Notes under the pieces: model-generated
What the model was told of the DNA's origin: nothing
Database searches by the model: none
What the model saw: only the letters and a program-made list of their open reading frames with translations
Assembly (NCBI RefSeq): GCF_016545825.1
Contig: NC_052617.1
Coordinates: forward strand, 57,058,472-57,122,471
Reading direction: 5' to 3'
Length of the DNA: 64,000 bases
From: Eucalyptus grandis
Lineage: Eukaryota; Streptophyta; Magnoliopsida; Myrtales; Myrtaceae
Position numbers and translations under genes: made by a program
Shown: in pieces, positions 25,902 to 39,000 of the stretch
Position numbering within the stretch: the stretch's first letter is position 1
How the letters are laid out: the number at the start of each line of letters is the position of its first letter

Positions 25902-27044
25902 ATATATGAACGAAATTAAATACCCAGATAAAGCTAATCACTAGTATGAAAAAATTATTACTAAATAAATTTTATTAATATTATTAGAAGGATGCATTAA
26001 ATTTAAAAAAATGTAAAATAAACCTCAATGTTGTATTCCAAGTTAAGTTGTGTAAAGAGTTGAAGACCTTAATTCAAGGTTTTGGCGAAATCAACAATAC
26101 GGAACAACAATGGCAAAAATATGATATCCATTACATTATACGAAATAGCGAAATGATCAAAACATGTAGTGTAATATCGCTAGATGAGATTATTACCTAC
26201 TCAATTGAATGTTGTACGAAAAGAAAAAAGAAGCATTAGGGACCTAAATGAATTATAGAATTTGAAGAAAATTTGTGAATCAGCATATGCATATAACTGC
26301 ATTATACATGATCTTATGCCATTTAATATAATTAAGAAGTCAGTATACGATTAAGTATTTTTCTTGAAAATAAAATGATGATTAGTACTAGTTAGTATGG
26401 AAAACATAATAGAATAGAGATGCAGATGCATAAGTTAATGAATTATAGTCACTATCTTTTTCTCTTCTATTTTGGGGGCTACATCCACCATTTAAAAAGG
26501 GCATCTCATGAATATCTTATCGCTTAATAATATCATGTTATGGATTTGTAATTAAAAAAAAAAATCATTTCAATGTTTTGTTGTTTCTTGCAAAAGAAAC
26601 CATAAACTCTTTGGCTCTTCCAATGGTCCATCTCCTACAATTCAAATATGCTGTTGAAATAGCACCATCATAAGATTGAAATAACAGTGCACTAAACAAG
26701 AATTATTAAGCAAACGTGGTAAATTGGTTACCCGGTTGCCTTGGTTAAATAAGAGGACATCGTCCAATGTTGTCGTCTAATCAGAGTCTATCAAAATCTT
26801 AATTATACTTTAGGAAGGAGATGATTTTCATTATCAGGAAGGGTGTTGACATCATCCGCACTCTTAAGGAAAAAAAGCTCATTAAACACAAGAACACACA
26901 TAGAGAGGAAGAGGGTTTGTTTGGACCTTCAGAAGGGATAGTTGCAGCCTGAGTCTGATTCTAAGCACGAGCGATATCTGCAAGTAGTATGCACACTGCT
27001 ACATGCAAGGCAAAGATCGCCCTCGAATTTGCCATAGTTCAACC

Positions 27045-27064
27045 TGAGAGAGAGAGAGAGAGAG
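27045..27064 (-). repeat. (CT)n leader microsatellite of RLK-B
   Basis: This is a short (AG)n run followed by a G run, about 10 bp upstream of the former start codon of RLK-B. It matches the CT-rich leaders of RLK-A and RLK-C. Confidence 0.8.
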
Positions 27065-27818
27065 GGGGGGATCCTTAGAGCTGGAGAGCCACGTGTGTAC
27101 ATATGAGTAGATATAATTTGATGAGAAAGCCAAGGGCAATGGCGTTAGAGAAAAAGATCAGAAATGGCCCCTCCACTTTGCCTTACTTTCAATGAAGTCT
27201 CGAGCTGTGTACAAATTTTGTAATTAGCCTTTGTGTAATATTTGACTTTTCAATAAGTGGTGGGACCCATTTTTATTTTGGAAAAAAGGAAAGAGGGTTG
27301 AAAAGAGAGCCCAAACGAGACGGGAGATTAAAAAAGAAAAAAAGGAAGAGAGAGAGAAAGGCAAAAAGAAAAAGGAGGGAGAAGAAGAGAAAAGTGGTTT
27401 GGCGTGTGCACGTCGCATACACCTCGCCAAGTCAACTTAACTCCGTAGTGCAACATTTGGTTAGTGCAACATTTGGTTAGTGTTCACACTCCTTGCTCTT
27501 CCAATCAGAGTATTTTCAATATTAAGACTTGACATTTGGAATTATTGGAGATTTGTGCGGCGAAATCCAATTTTTAAGTCGTTCAGTTGTGTATTTTTAT
27601 AGAAATGATAGTTTAGGTATTATGGAGTCATAGATTTTACAAATCTTGATTCGTACAGCTTTAAATTACATAATGGCAAAAATAATTGACAGGGAGAGCC
27701 ATCTTCTAGAGGAAATTCATCTGTACGTACAATTAATAAATACGGTACATAATGTTAATGTAATCAACTGATAAAGCATGATATGGATGCGGCAGAGATC
27801 CATCCAGGTAAACCATGT
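27065..27818. other. Spacer between RLK-C stop and RLK-B start
   Basis: Only about 0.75 kb separates the two genes. The part next to RLK-B (27110-27240) resembles the proximal upstream sequence of RLK-A and RLK-C (gatgagaaagccaag, gagatcagaaatg), with a CACGTG motif at about 27091. The part next to RLK-C is its 3' flank. A purine-rich tract (27280-27400) gives lysine/arginine-rich open frames that I do not regard as genes. Confidence 0.65.
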
Positions 27819-30045
27819 TCATCTACCATCTCCGATTATCTCATCAATCATGGGTGTCGTTGCAATTTCCGGTGAAAAATTTGCAGTTCCAACAGTGCTT
27901 GCAGTGAATGGGGAGTTGTTAGGGCTCTTGTCTGTGCTCTTATCAGCAGTCTCGGCCAAGGAGCTAGTTGTATCTTTGAATCTCCAATCAGTCAAGTAGC
28001 CTGGCCTCGTGGACACGGTCGCCATTTCAATATCCCCAGAGAGCATTGCCACCACACGGGACATTGGGGGTCTCAGCGCTGGCGATGTTTGAGTGCACAA
28101 GAGTGCTATTGCAACAATGCGTTTTGCCTCTTCTTCATTGAACTCTGATAATCTAGAATCCACCAGCTCCACAACACGGTTGGTTTCGTGCAGGTTCCAA
28201 GCCTGAGAAGCAGGAACCAAAAGTGACAAGGATGTTATCAGGCAACCCCATAGATAGAATTAGCAGGGAAGAAAATAGGAAGAAGGATAATGATGTTTCC
28301 TTCTTAAATAATGGCCATAAAACAATCGAACAAGTGGCAGAATATTCAAGTGCGTACCCATTCAAGGAGATATATCTTTTCTTCTTCCAAGCTAGGGTCT
28401 GAATTTGACCTTCCGCTGACAACCTCTAGAGCCACTACGCCAAACGCAAACACATCTGCCTTCTCTGTAAGGTGGCCACGCATTGCATACTCGGGAGCAA
28501 GATATCCACTACAAAAGCAATAAGAAAGCATAATTAGATTCTCAGCAGCTGTAGGCGTCAATGTGCTAATGCATATGGCTCTGTTTGCATATGGCAGAAG
28601 AACATGGAGCTTACATGGTTCCCGCAACATGGGTGCTTATATGGGTCTTCTTATCATCATAAAGTTTAGCCAAACCGAAGTCTGATATTTTAGGGATGAG
28701 ATCAGAGTCCAGTAGAATATTACTGGCCTTCACATCCCTATGCACGATTCTCAGCCTTGACTCCTCATGAAGATAAGCTAGGCCCCTTGCAATACCTAGA
28801 CAGATATCAAACCGTGTCGCCCAATCAAGATTCAAGGTCCTTTGCCCTGCACCGTGGAGGCACTTTATTATAAGTCCAAGCGTCACTTTTTACATGATGA
28901 AAGACATAATTGAGGTGAATATTCTGTCACTTACCAAACATTGCTTGATCAAGACTCTTGTTTTCTAGATACTCATATACAAGAAGCCGATTATCTGCAT
29001 CAATGCAGCATCCATACAATTTAACAAGGTTGCGGTGTTGCACTGCAGATATAGTGGCAATCTCTGTCACGAATTGTTTCTTTCCCTGGTGGGATGTTAC
29101 AGATAGTTGCTTAACAGCAATCACTCTCCCATCATCAAGTGTTCCCTAATGTCACTGATATGGTCAGTACTTCAATATAAAAAAATGCTTAAGCCATTTT
29201 GAGACCAATAATGCGATCAGCATGATAATGTATACTCCACTTCCTAGACTCTCCGGAAGCTCCACTTAAGTCTGACTATCGAGAAATGCCATCCATCTCC
29301 TAAAGCTACACTGTATTAGCATGTAGATGACAAATGAAGGACACTCAACCTAATTTATGTCACTCAATCTGGACCTAGCAAACATAACCAAGCAAATTGT
29401 CCATTCATTACTTACTTGAAACCTTTTGTAACCAACAATTTGTTATATTATCCATGGATATTTGGATGGCATCCATTGAACTTCTTTCTTTCCTGGCGTA
29501 ATTTAGGATCTATTACAGTCATCCTCCAAAGCCAAAGGATGATTTCCTAAAGAATGAAAAAGCAGTAAGCGAAGAAGTGCTTTTCTTTTCAAGGCAGAGA
29601 AAATATTGAAAGTTAGGGCAACCAGCACACGAAAGCCATTGTCTTTTTCTTTTTGGCCCAAGGCACGGAAACCATAATCGCTGTTCATTTACCAATGCGT
29701 TTCTCTTCTCTATTTTAATTCTTTCTCCAAGAAACACTTTCAGAAAGATCAACCATCGACTTAGTTCTCGTGACAAGCTAAGATCAGATCAGCTATAGTT
29801 GAAGAAGCAATAGCGAGAAGATCAGCTTTTGCAAGGAGCCAAGCACCTCAATTCTGCGAATATTTAAATGTGACACCACTCCATCGACATCTACTCTTTT
29901 GTGTTATCCAATGAATTACAACAAACCTTGAAAACAGGGCCGAATCCTCCCTCCCCAAGTTTGTTATTGGGATTGAAGTCATCTGTAGCAGCCTTTAGTT
30001 CTGCATAGCTGAAAGTGTAAGGTCTAGTATCCATGCCAAGGAACT
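27819..30045 (-). CDS. RLK-C exons 20-24: kinase domain
   Basis: Exon 20 (29927-30045) carries the start of the kinase with the glycine loop GEGGFG at about residue 704. Exon 21 (28935-29145) has the ATP-binding lysine in VIAVKQ (about 724). Exon 22 (28615-28846) has the catalytic loop [11 protein letters not shown] (aspartate about 820) and DFG (about 838). Exon 23 (28358-28508) has [19 protein letters not shown]. Exon 24 (27819-28202) has the C-terminal lobe ([13 protein letters not shown]) and a Ser/Thr-rich tail ending IIGDGR and TGA at 27819-27821. All key residues of an active RD-type kinase are present and no stop was seen. Confidence 0.92.
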
Positions 30046-33000
30046 CTGTAAGACACAATAATGCAGATAAGATTCCCGCTATTAGAATATTTCGCAACCT
30101 TTTGTCACTTAGTTTTTGACTTCTTGGAAATATGTTAGCCGCTTAATTAGTCATCCAGCGAAATAAAAATGCATTCATGAAATTTAGCTTCAACTAGAAA
30201 ACATGGAAATTTCACTTCCAACCACCAGTGGGCAATGAGCTCAAAAGCTCTTAATAGCAGCGGCATTTCGATATGGAGATTTATCATTCTTTTTACCTCT
30301 GCAGAACATTGTTTTCATCTTTTATCCAAAAACATAATTAACACACAAGATTACGGATAGGAAATTATCATGGGGAAGCTATCGGAAGCTTCTAATAGTG
30401 TGGTTTACCTTGATCTTCAATCATGCGTGCCATTCTCCTTCTCTGAACAACATAGAACGCCAGGAGAACAGCCACCAAACCGACCACTCCAACTCCAGTA
30501 GCAACTCCAACTATCAAGCCAGTGTGATCCTTTTTGCGGGTTGGGGTTGGGGGTTTGTTACTGACAGTGGGTATAAAATCTGCACAAAGCCTGCCAATTT
30601 AGTAATGTTTTATAAAGTGGTGCTGGGAGTATGAGCAGGTTTTTATCATAGTACCTGGGACAGCACTAATGGCTGAAATTAGAGGTCCATATGTGGCTTG
30701 TTTTGGTACACAACACGTCCCTTTTCCAGCCCAAAAGAAGTGTATTTCAAGATAGTTTGCTGTTACATGAGCATGATACAATTTTAGGACAGCTGTAAAA
30801 GAGGCACCACCTGCCTCTTTCTGTATGTCGAAATCCTTTGCAACGAGGTTTCCCTGAAATATGCACAAATGGCATTAGCAATTGACCATGACCTTTCTTA
30901 GTAAAACAAGAAGCCTGGTAGAGCACGGCCCTACCTGTATGTATATATCAAAAAGACGCCTCCCAAGACGTTTCCATTCAGTATTCTGGATTTGTATTTC
31001 AGCAAACTGGAGGGTGACATTGTAGTTTCCATTCTCCAGCCCTAATCCATAATATCGTAGAGATGAAGCAGAGATCCGTGCAGTCTGGAACAGCTCTGTG
31101 TCTAAAGTGTTGGTGAACTGGGATGGCGAGGAAGCACTATAGGCGGCGTTGTTGCTTCCTGTGAAAAAACCAACATTGCTCACTGCCCACCTCTCTGAGT
31201 CGGTCACATAGTAGGTAGCAGGCCCAAGACTGATATTATCCCGCTCATACACAATATTACTGGACGAAGTAATCTGAGGGCCACCGCATTTTACTGAAAA
31301 ATTATAATCTGCATGGCAAACATAAAAGAGCAGATCATGATGAGTTTGTGAAAGGTCCTTCCGTTCCATAATGGACAAGAATTATGTGTCAAAGGACATG
31401 CACTTTGTAGATATTAAATTTTCATAATCAGCCCGATCTAACTATACATATAAATGTCACATGCTTATCTTCAAAACTTCCTACAGTCTGTCGCATAGCA
31501 TTGTAATATGCAGTTGTAAATGTAACAATAAATTGGTTCTCTCACAATCTAATGAAGAGACCCACAAAGTACTGATGAAAATGAAGTAAGGTCCTTTTGA
31601 GGGAGATATCACAGATAAAGGAGGAGCCTAAAGAGGTAATTATGGAACATTAAGCGGCCTGCCTTATATCTGTGTCTGTGGCAAGAGCTGACAATGGGAC
31701 ATCAAAACTACATAGCTGTCCCCTTTGAAGAAAATAACCTAGCATATTAACTTGAACCTTAATTTTTCCTCTCTTCTACTGAACTACTCCTAATCTAACT
31801 TACTGGAAGAAACTACTATGACCATTCTGTCTTCTACTACATTTAAAGTTACCCTTCACTTCACATATCAGGATGCAAGCACACAGAATATCTAAGGTAA
31901 CTGGAAACATGATCTCTGTCCTCCTCTTGTTGAGGCATTCAACAAAAGGAAAGCGTATTAAGGGGAAAAGGTTACATGGACTTACAGATTCCTTTCCCAC
32001 TATTGCAAGGAAAATTCCGCTGAAGACAATTTAATCCTGAAGGGAGAAGGCTAAGATAAGAGAAGAAAATTTTACTCAGTTGATCAGTATGGCAGCATGA
32101 ACTTATGACTAAACCAAAAGCAGATAATTCTATTGCAAGAAAATTCCTTTATTTTTATGACTTTCACTGAAACATTTAAGATTCCTTCATGGATGATGCA
32201 ATTGCTAATTAAATGCTAAAAGTTTTTAAATCATTGAAGCAGTGATGGCTTCTCCAAGTCATAGTTCGAACCGTATGCCTTAATTAGTGAATACTAATAC
32301 TGAGCTCTGCAGAATTGCTGATTATCCACAGCATCAATTACAAGAATTGAATGATGGTAAAACTGCAGTATCAGTATTTATTCAAATTACTGACATCCAC
32401 AATGGCATATGAACAAGGACAATCATATGAAAGTTGATGCCTATGACAGTTCTTTTGTAGGCAGTGTTTAAATGATTTACATTTGTTCCAAGCAGTAGAT
32501 TCGGCAACCAAATGTGAGTGAGTTTTAATGTAAATTCAGCATGCATCTGTGATCTCAATTAATGGAATTAGAATGATAAAGGACAAATTTGATATATGAG
32601 CATCCAGAAAGCCCAGCAGGGTAGTGGGATTGGTGATTATCCTTGTAAAGCAAGGTAGGCATTAAAGCCAAGTCTGATGACACATCAGCTAACCGTTTTC
32701 AATTGAATTGATTACCGTTTATGATCTCTCAAGCATCATAAGCAAAAAATCGCTAGGGCATTTACCTTCTGTCAGAGTTGTCCAATGCAAAGTTGTTGCC
32801 AACCAGATTACTGCAAAATTCATCATGAAAAAAGATGTGATCGTAAGTCTTCTCACAAGATTGGAACACCTACAGCTCATCCTGTAGCTAGAAAATGACT
32901 TCAAGTACTCTAGAGCATCCCACGAGCAATAAAAGATTGATAAAGTGCAAAAGAAGAGGCCTCACTTTAGATATCTAACTAAAAGTATAAATTATCATTT

Positions 33001-36000
33001 TTTGAATGACAGAATTACATACAGTTGCAAATCATTGCTGACCCAAGAGGGAATGTTTCCCATCAAGTTATTGTATGACACGTCTCTGCAAAATTGGCAC
33101 AGGAGAGATGTCATTTAGTTAACCAACAGGGTAGTCGTCTATCAGTATCGAATAGCATGCTGTGATATGTCAAACAACAAAGGTTGACTATATTCTCCAT
33201 GTTCACAGGTGCAAAATAGATGACTTTGAAAGAAACTATATATTTAGTACTGAGTTAGCTATAAAGGAAAAAGGAGAAAATTCTATTCAAATAGCTATAT
33301 CCTCTTTTTGAACCTTCAACCTATGATGGAACATGGAATATTTTGACTGCACATCCTCTTTGCATTCAAACTCCATAAGTGCCCATAAAAACTTTTGCGT
33401 AACTTCATGCTCTTCTCAATTGATCAGTGACAGTTGTGAGCATCATTATGGCTATTATGCAACGGAGATCTTTCAGGTGTTTCTTACATGTTATGAAGAG
33501 ATGCACTTTTCTGTTCAGGCAGTGTGCCATTCAAACTATTATTTCCAAGAAACCTGAGAAATGAAGCAAAAGAGATTTGCAAAGCATTAACAAAGAGAAC
33601 ATATTTGTAGGAACACGTATGAAATCCAGAAGAGGTGCATTACAAGTAAGTGAGTGAGCTCAAATTGAAAAGAGAGTCTGGAATCTGTCCGTTAACTTGT
33701 TGAAGCTTAAGTCCCTGGTCCATTATAGACGCAACAAAGTTACTATATGAATGAATTGAGTAAACAAGATACAGAAGTTTGAATTAAAAAAATAAAATAA
33801 AAAATATGCCTTCAGGAAGATCAAGCTGATTACATGTGAAAAACATCACAATACCCAATAAATATAACATCTTGTCATTTGAAGTTAGGGAAGAATTGTG
33901 GAGGCAAATGCTCCTTTGAAGTACTGTACTATGAATGAGGGCACAAGATGGTCTTTAATTAAAACAGATCATCCAGATGATATTAAGTAAGTACATATCA
34001 TTTAGTAACTACTATTATAAACCATTAATTAAGGTGACTTATTCATCCCTTTCAAATATTGCTTCTGAGTCACTGAATATATATTCAGAATGCAAATGGC
34101 AACAACAATATCCAGGTTGATGATAATGAAAGACAACCACAGTTCAGCATATTTTCAATCAATCTCAACCGAAACAACGACTTACAGCTGAGATAAACTC
34201 TGGTATCCTGAAAAATCTGATGGGAGCGAATCTGAGATATTATTATTCCTCAGTACCCTGGAAACAATTGAGTAAGCCCATTCATACGGGCCAAAAGAGA
34301 AAAAGAAAGAAAAAGAAAGTCTGCTACATGCTCCGGAATCACAATGTCTTACAGAATAGTCAGATTCTTCATATTCCTGATGAATTCCAGTGAAGAGCTC
34401 ACATTAGATACATCACTTATTCTCCTGCATTATGTACTCAACTCATTGTCAGTTTGTTCAAGGCTATTTTTCACAAGCACAGAAACAGAAAGTACATGGC
34501 CCACTCACAAGTCTGTCAAAGCGGTTAAATTGGAAAATGTCGAAGGAATCGAACCTTCGAAAGAATTTCCTTGGAGAAACCTATAAACAAAACAAATTGA
34601 GAAAAAATTGGACAAATTTATCACGTACCGTTTAATGATAACATAATACAGAATTAATGTTATAGAATTTGTCGAATTTCAATTTCCAGAGCCTACAAAC
34701 TGTTGTGACAGATAGAGATTCATAGTCCTAGGCATGGTTATACGAAAAACAAACGTATATATTGCCTTACAGCTGTGTAAGCTGCGACCAATTTCCTATG
34801 AATTCTGGTATATTGCCAGTGAAGTTGTTATCATATGCCCACCTGCAACCGGAAAAAAGGTATTTCTCCTGAGAAATCATATCACAAAGCTTTTCCTGTT
34901 AGTAGTTTTTTTCTAGTATCAAAGGAGGAATGAAGCTCTCACACTTTTTGAAGATTTTTAAGCTTGGAAAATGTTGACGGAATCTCACCACTGACTCCGG
35001 AACTACCCATGTAACTGCACAATAAGTGACTTTCGTCAGCCAAGGGAATTTTATTAATTTAACGCAACTCAAATAACTCAACAGTTTGTCCTTTTGAATA
35101 GTTGAAAGCAGAAGTGATGTCAAGAGGAGAGGGTGACAGCGTCATGGAAAATTTGCACAACATCCAAGAGACTTGAAAAGGTTTACACCCAGAAAGTTCA
35201 CAGCCAAACATTGCGGGAGTCTCTAGTAGTTGAAATGTCAACAAGAGGATGACAGTGAAAGTGAAATATGAGGTATAAGGGTTAGGCAATGTGATGATGG
35301 GCAGAATGATAGTAACAACAACATGCTACTGCAAGTCAGAAAGGTTAAAAGAAACTAATCAATTGGAAAGGATACATGAAAAAATTTACTTAGTCCGTTT
35401 ACCACCTATTTCGACAAAACTGGCCTCCATGCCAAACTCCAATACCTGCAAATATTTTAAAAAGGAAAAATCCATGTTTAAGAATGTTAAGCAGGTAGGA
35501 CTTACAGTTGCTGCAATTTGGACAGATTTCCAAGTTCAGATGGCAGAGAGCCACTGAAGTTATTGGTGCTAAAGGACCTACAATATTAAACTTGCATGTC
35601 AAATTTCATTGAACATTTGTCTGAACATCCAATGGACCTAATTCAGTTGAATCCTTCTGCTTGACATTACAAATCCTGTTCTGGAACTGTTACTTACAAT
35701 GAAAATAGCTCTGTAAGTTGCCCAAGTTGCAGTGGAGCTCCCCTGATAATGCATTGATGCCTACACTCCTGCAGTAAATCAGCAGAGTAAGCATCAGGAA
35801 AGAAAGAAAATACTTAAAAAAGGAGCGGAGAATCGTATAAATTTTGAGACTAGAATTGAGTTGTGCTCACAGATACTGCATGCGAGTTAGGTTGCCAATG
35901 GATGGAGACAAGGAACCAGTCAAGAGATTTTGGCGCAAGTCCCTGTATAAAGTACATAATACCATCAGAACAATGGAAAACTACGTAAGATTTTGAAACC

Positions 36001-39000
36001 TTGGTGTGTAATGGGGCTTCAGCAAATGAGAGCGTGAGTGTTGCGTAGACGGGCTCCAACTGAGTGTTGCTTAATTATAAGGCATGACACATGGCACACC
36101 ATACTAATATTAGGGAAATGAGAAACCACTGGAAAAGACAGAAGAAGTGGAATGGGACCAATACATACAGATTGGAGAGGTAAGTCAAGTTCCATAACTC
36201 ATCAGGGATAGGACCAGCAACGCTCAGTGCATAAACTCGGCTGCAACCAAAGAAAAGCCACCCGGTCATGAGATGAGACACGCACATGGTGGGCATGATA
36301 GTCGATACGTACAGCTGTGTAATGTGGCAAGTAGTGGAATTGCTGAAGGAGCAGTCGCATATGATGAAAGGATTGTAATCATCGAAGGAAATGGAGGCAT
36401 CAATCGCAGCTCCGCTGCATGGCTCTCCACTTATGTTCCATGTTGAATTCTGTGGAGCGAGTCCCCATGTTGACCATATCGAGTTCAGAATCGCCACTAC
36501 ATTCACATAACCATCATCGACTCACACGTGTTCAGCTTCATGCTCAAACTAAATGCATTGGTATATGAATCATATCTTAAGTAAATGGAGAATGATTTAG
36601 ACAATTAAGTGCAAGCAATAATAGAGGTTTTCACATGCTGTCCATCCAGTTGAATTGTACAAGCAGGGACAGCCGCTTACCTGGAGAAGCGTCTTTACAA
36701 TTCCCAGACATGGTTTTAACGGTATCAATTTTACTTTCTTGATTATACAACAAGCCGTCAAATAAAAGTGAAGGTGAAAGTGGGACCGCAGACGTCCTTG
36801 TGATCCCATAACATAATGCTTTTGGATAATAAAGCGGGGTAATGATAAGTTTCTGAAATGTTTTAAAGAGGAAAGGGGTAGAGTCTCGGTTGGACAATGA
36901 TTATGTGACAGCACTGTTGATTCTTCCATAAAAAAGACAGCAAGATCTCCACACTTTTTAACCAAGGCAACCGGGTAACCTATTTACCAGGTTTCCTCGA
37001 AAATTCTCTTGGTGGGATTTGCTGGCAGAAAGCAAACCCTCATAGTGGGGTTTTTAAATTACTAATACACATGCATATATATATATAAATGAAATTAAAT
37101 AACCGAAAATAGCTAATAACTGGTATGAAAAATTTATTTCTAAATAAAATTATTAATATTACTAGAAGGATCTTTTAAATTTCAAAAATGGAAAAAAAAA
37201 CCACCCCAATGCTGTATTCCAACATTAATTGACATATCGTCTTGTATTTAAATTGTTCGTGATTCTCTATATTCAAGTAGAGTTGTGAGGAGTTGAAGAC
37301 CTTAATTCAAGGTATTGGCGAATTAAAAAATGCATAACAACAGTGGCAAAAATACAATACACAAAACATTATATGAAATAAAGCAATTTCAAAACATGAA
37401 TAGTGTGATATTGCTAGGTGACATTATCACCTACTGAATCAAATATTGTAGAAAAGATGCATATGCATATAACCACATAATACCTGATCCTATGCCATTC
37501 CACATGATTAAGTAGTCAATGTATGATCGAGTATTTTTTTTGAAATTAAAATGATAATTAGGGTGCATTTGTCTTGGAAAAAACTTAATGAAAAAGGAAA
37601 ATACTTGTAGATAAATCATTTTTCAGAAAAAATGGTTTATTTTATTTTATTTGGTGATATGTGACCACAAATGTTTTATGATGTTTGGATCTCATTTACA
37701 AATGATCTTAATCTCATGCAAAAAATCTCATTTAATTTTTAAATTTCTTTTCTTCTTTTCTTTTCTTTCACTTCTTCCTCCTTTGCTGGTCGTCGAGCCC
37801 CGCCGATAACTGCAACAAGCCACCGGCTCTGTCGTTGAGGCCTGACAAGGGTCAACTTGGCTAGCCTCAAGCTTGAGGCCAACCCTAGCCAACCTGCGCC
37901 TGTGGCCGATTGACGAGGCCCAACAAATAGCAAAGGAGGAAGAAGGAAAGGAAAAGAAAAAAGAACGAGAGAAAAAAATATTTAAAAATAAAATATTAAA
38001 AAAATTCAAGAAGAGCAATTCCTCAAAGTGTTTTTGCTTTGTGAGATTTAGGAACTTATTTTCCTTATTTTATGCATTCGTATTTTCCTTGATCGAAAAG
38101 TGTTTTCCATTAATTAATCATTTTCGACAAGCCAAACAAGTGGAAGTTCAAAAAAAAAAAAATTCCGGAAAAATACATTTCTCGAAACAAACGCACCCTT
38201 AGTACTAGTTATTACAGAAAACAAAATAAAAAGAGATTTTGTAGATGCATAAATTAAATGAATTACATTTGGTATCTTTTTCCAATCCATTTTGGGGTTA
38301 TGTCCATCATTTAAAAATGGCATTTCGTGAATATCTTATTGCTTAATAATATCATGTTGTGAATTTAAATATAAAAAAGAAAAATTCCAGCTCACTGCCT
38401 TGTTGCTTGCTCAAGAGACCACAACTCTTTTAGCTCTTCCAACGGTCCATCTCTTACAATTTAAATTGTGTCGTCAAATCACTACCGTCATTATATTAAA
38501 TAAATAATACATTTACACCGACGTGACTACTGTTTAGCCAATGATGAGAAGAACATTCAAGTCGTGGTTTTTTGAAGTGTTTTTTTTTCCCAAATTTATA
38601 ATTTAATAGATCCTTCTAATAAGTTTTATTTAGTAATAACTAATCGTACAGGTGATCAGCCATACTTAGGTATTTAATATCATTCGGAAGTATTTCTTTC
38701 TTTATTTTTTTAATATATAAAGAACCCCACTTTTAGTGATTTGCTTTATGCCGGCAAATCCCCCCGAGGACTAAGCAAGAATTTTCAAGTAAAACCGGGC
38801 AAACTGATTACCGGGTTGCCTGGGTGAAGTAAGAGGACACCGTCCTTCGTGGAAGGATAACGGTGCCGTCACCTAATCACTGTAATCATACTTTAGTAGG
38901 AAGGAGATGATTTTCCATCATCAGGAAGGATGCTCACGATCTTGCGCACTCTTTAAGAACAGCAAACTCGTTAAACACACGAACACATGGAGAGAAAAGA

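Larger units (their letters stand above)
14290..27035 (-). pseudogene. RLK-B: decayed LRR-malectin receptor kinase
   Basis: This has the same layout as RLK-C but many lesions. Exon 1 (26927-27035) has a TAG at codon 25 (26961-26963). Exon 7 and the 5' edge of exon 8 are deleted near 23077. Exon 12 (21888-21947) has lost 12 nt in frame. Exon 15 is deleted near 21300. Exon 17 (17448-17820) is one base short and has a TAA at 17615-17617. Exon 19 (16941-17089) is 22 nt short. The exon 22 acceptor AG became GG near 15313, and there is a one-base loss near 15155. Exon 23 has an extra base and its donor GT became AT at about 14821. Exon 24 (14290-14671) is two bases short. A LINE sits in intron 16. 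Kinase pieces such as [24 protein letters not shown] and [13 protein letters not shown] remain readable. No functional kinase can be made from it. Confidence 0.92.

Noticed and set aside
27224..27480. Frames rich in Lys/Arg or Ser/Phe
   Set aside because: Produced by a purine-rich tract between RLK-B and RLK-C and open on both strands. No support for a gene.
35399..35460. An extra RLK-C exon reading [12 protein letters not shown] sequence
   Set aside because: In the phase required by the 72-nt exons it meets a stop, and the family has no repeat at this place. It is intron 6.
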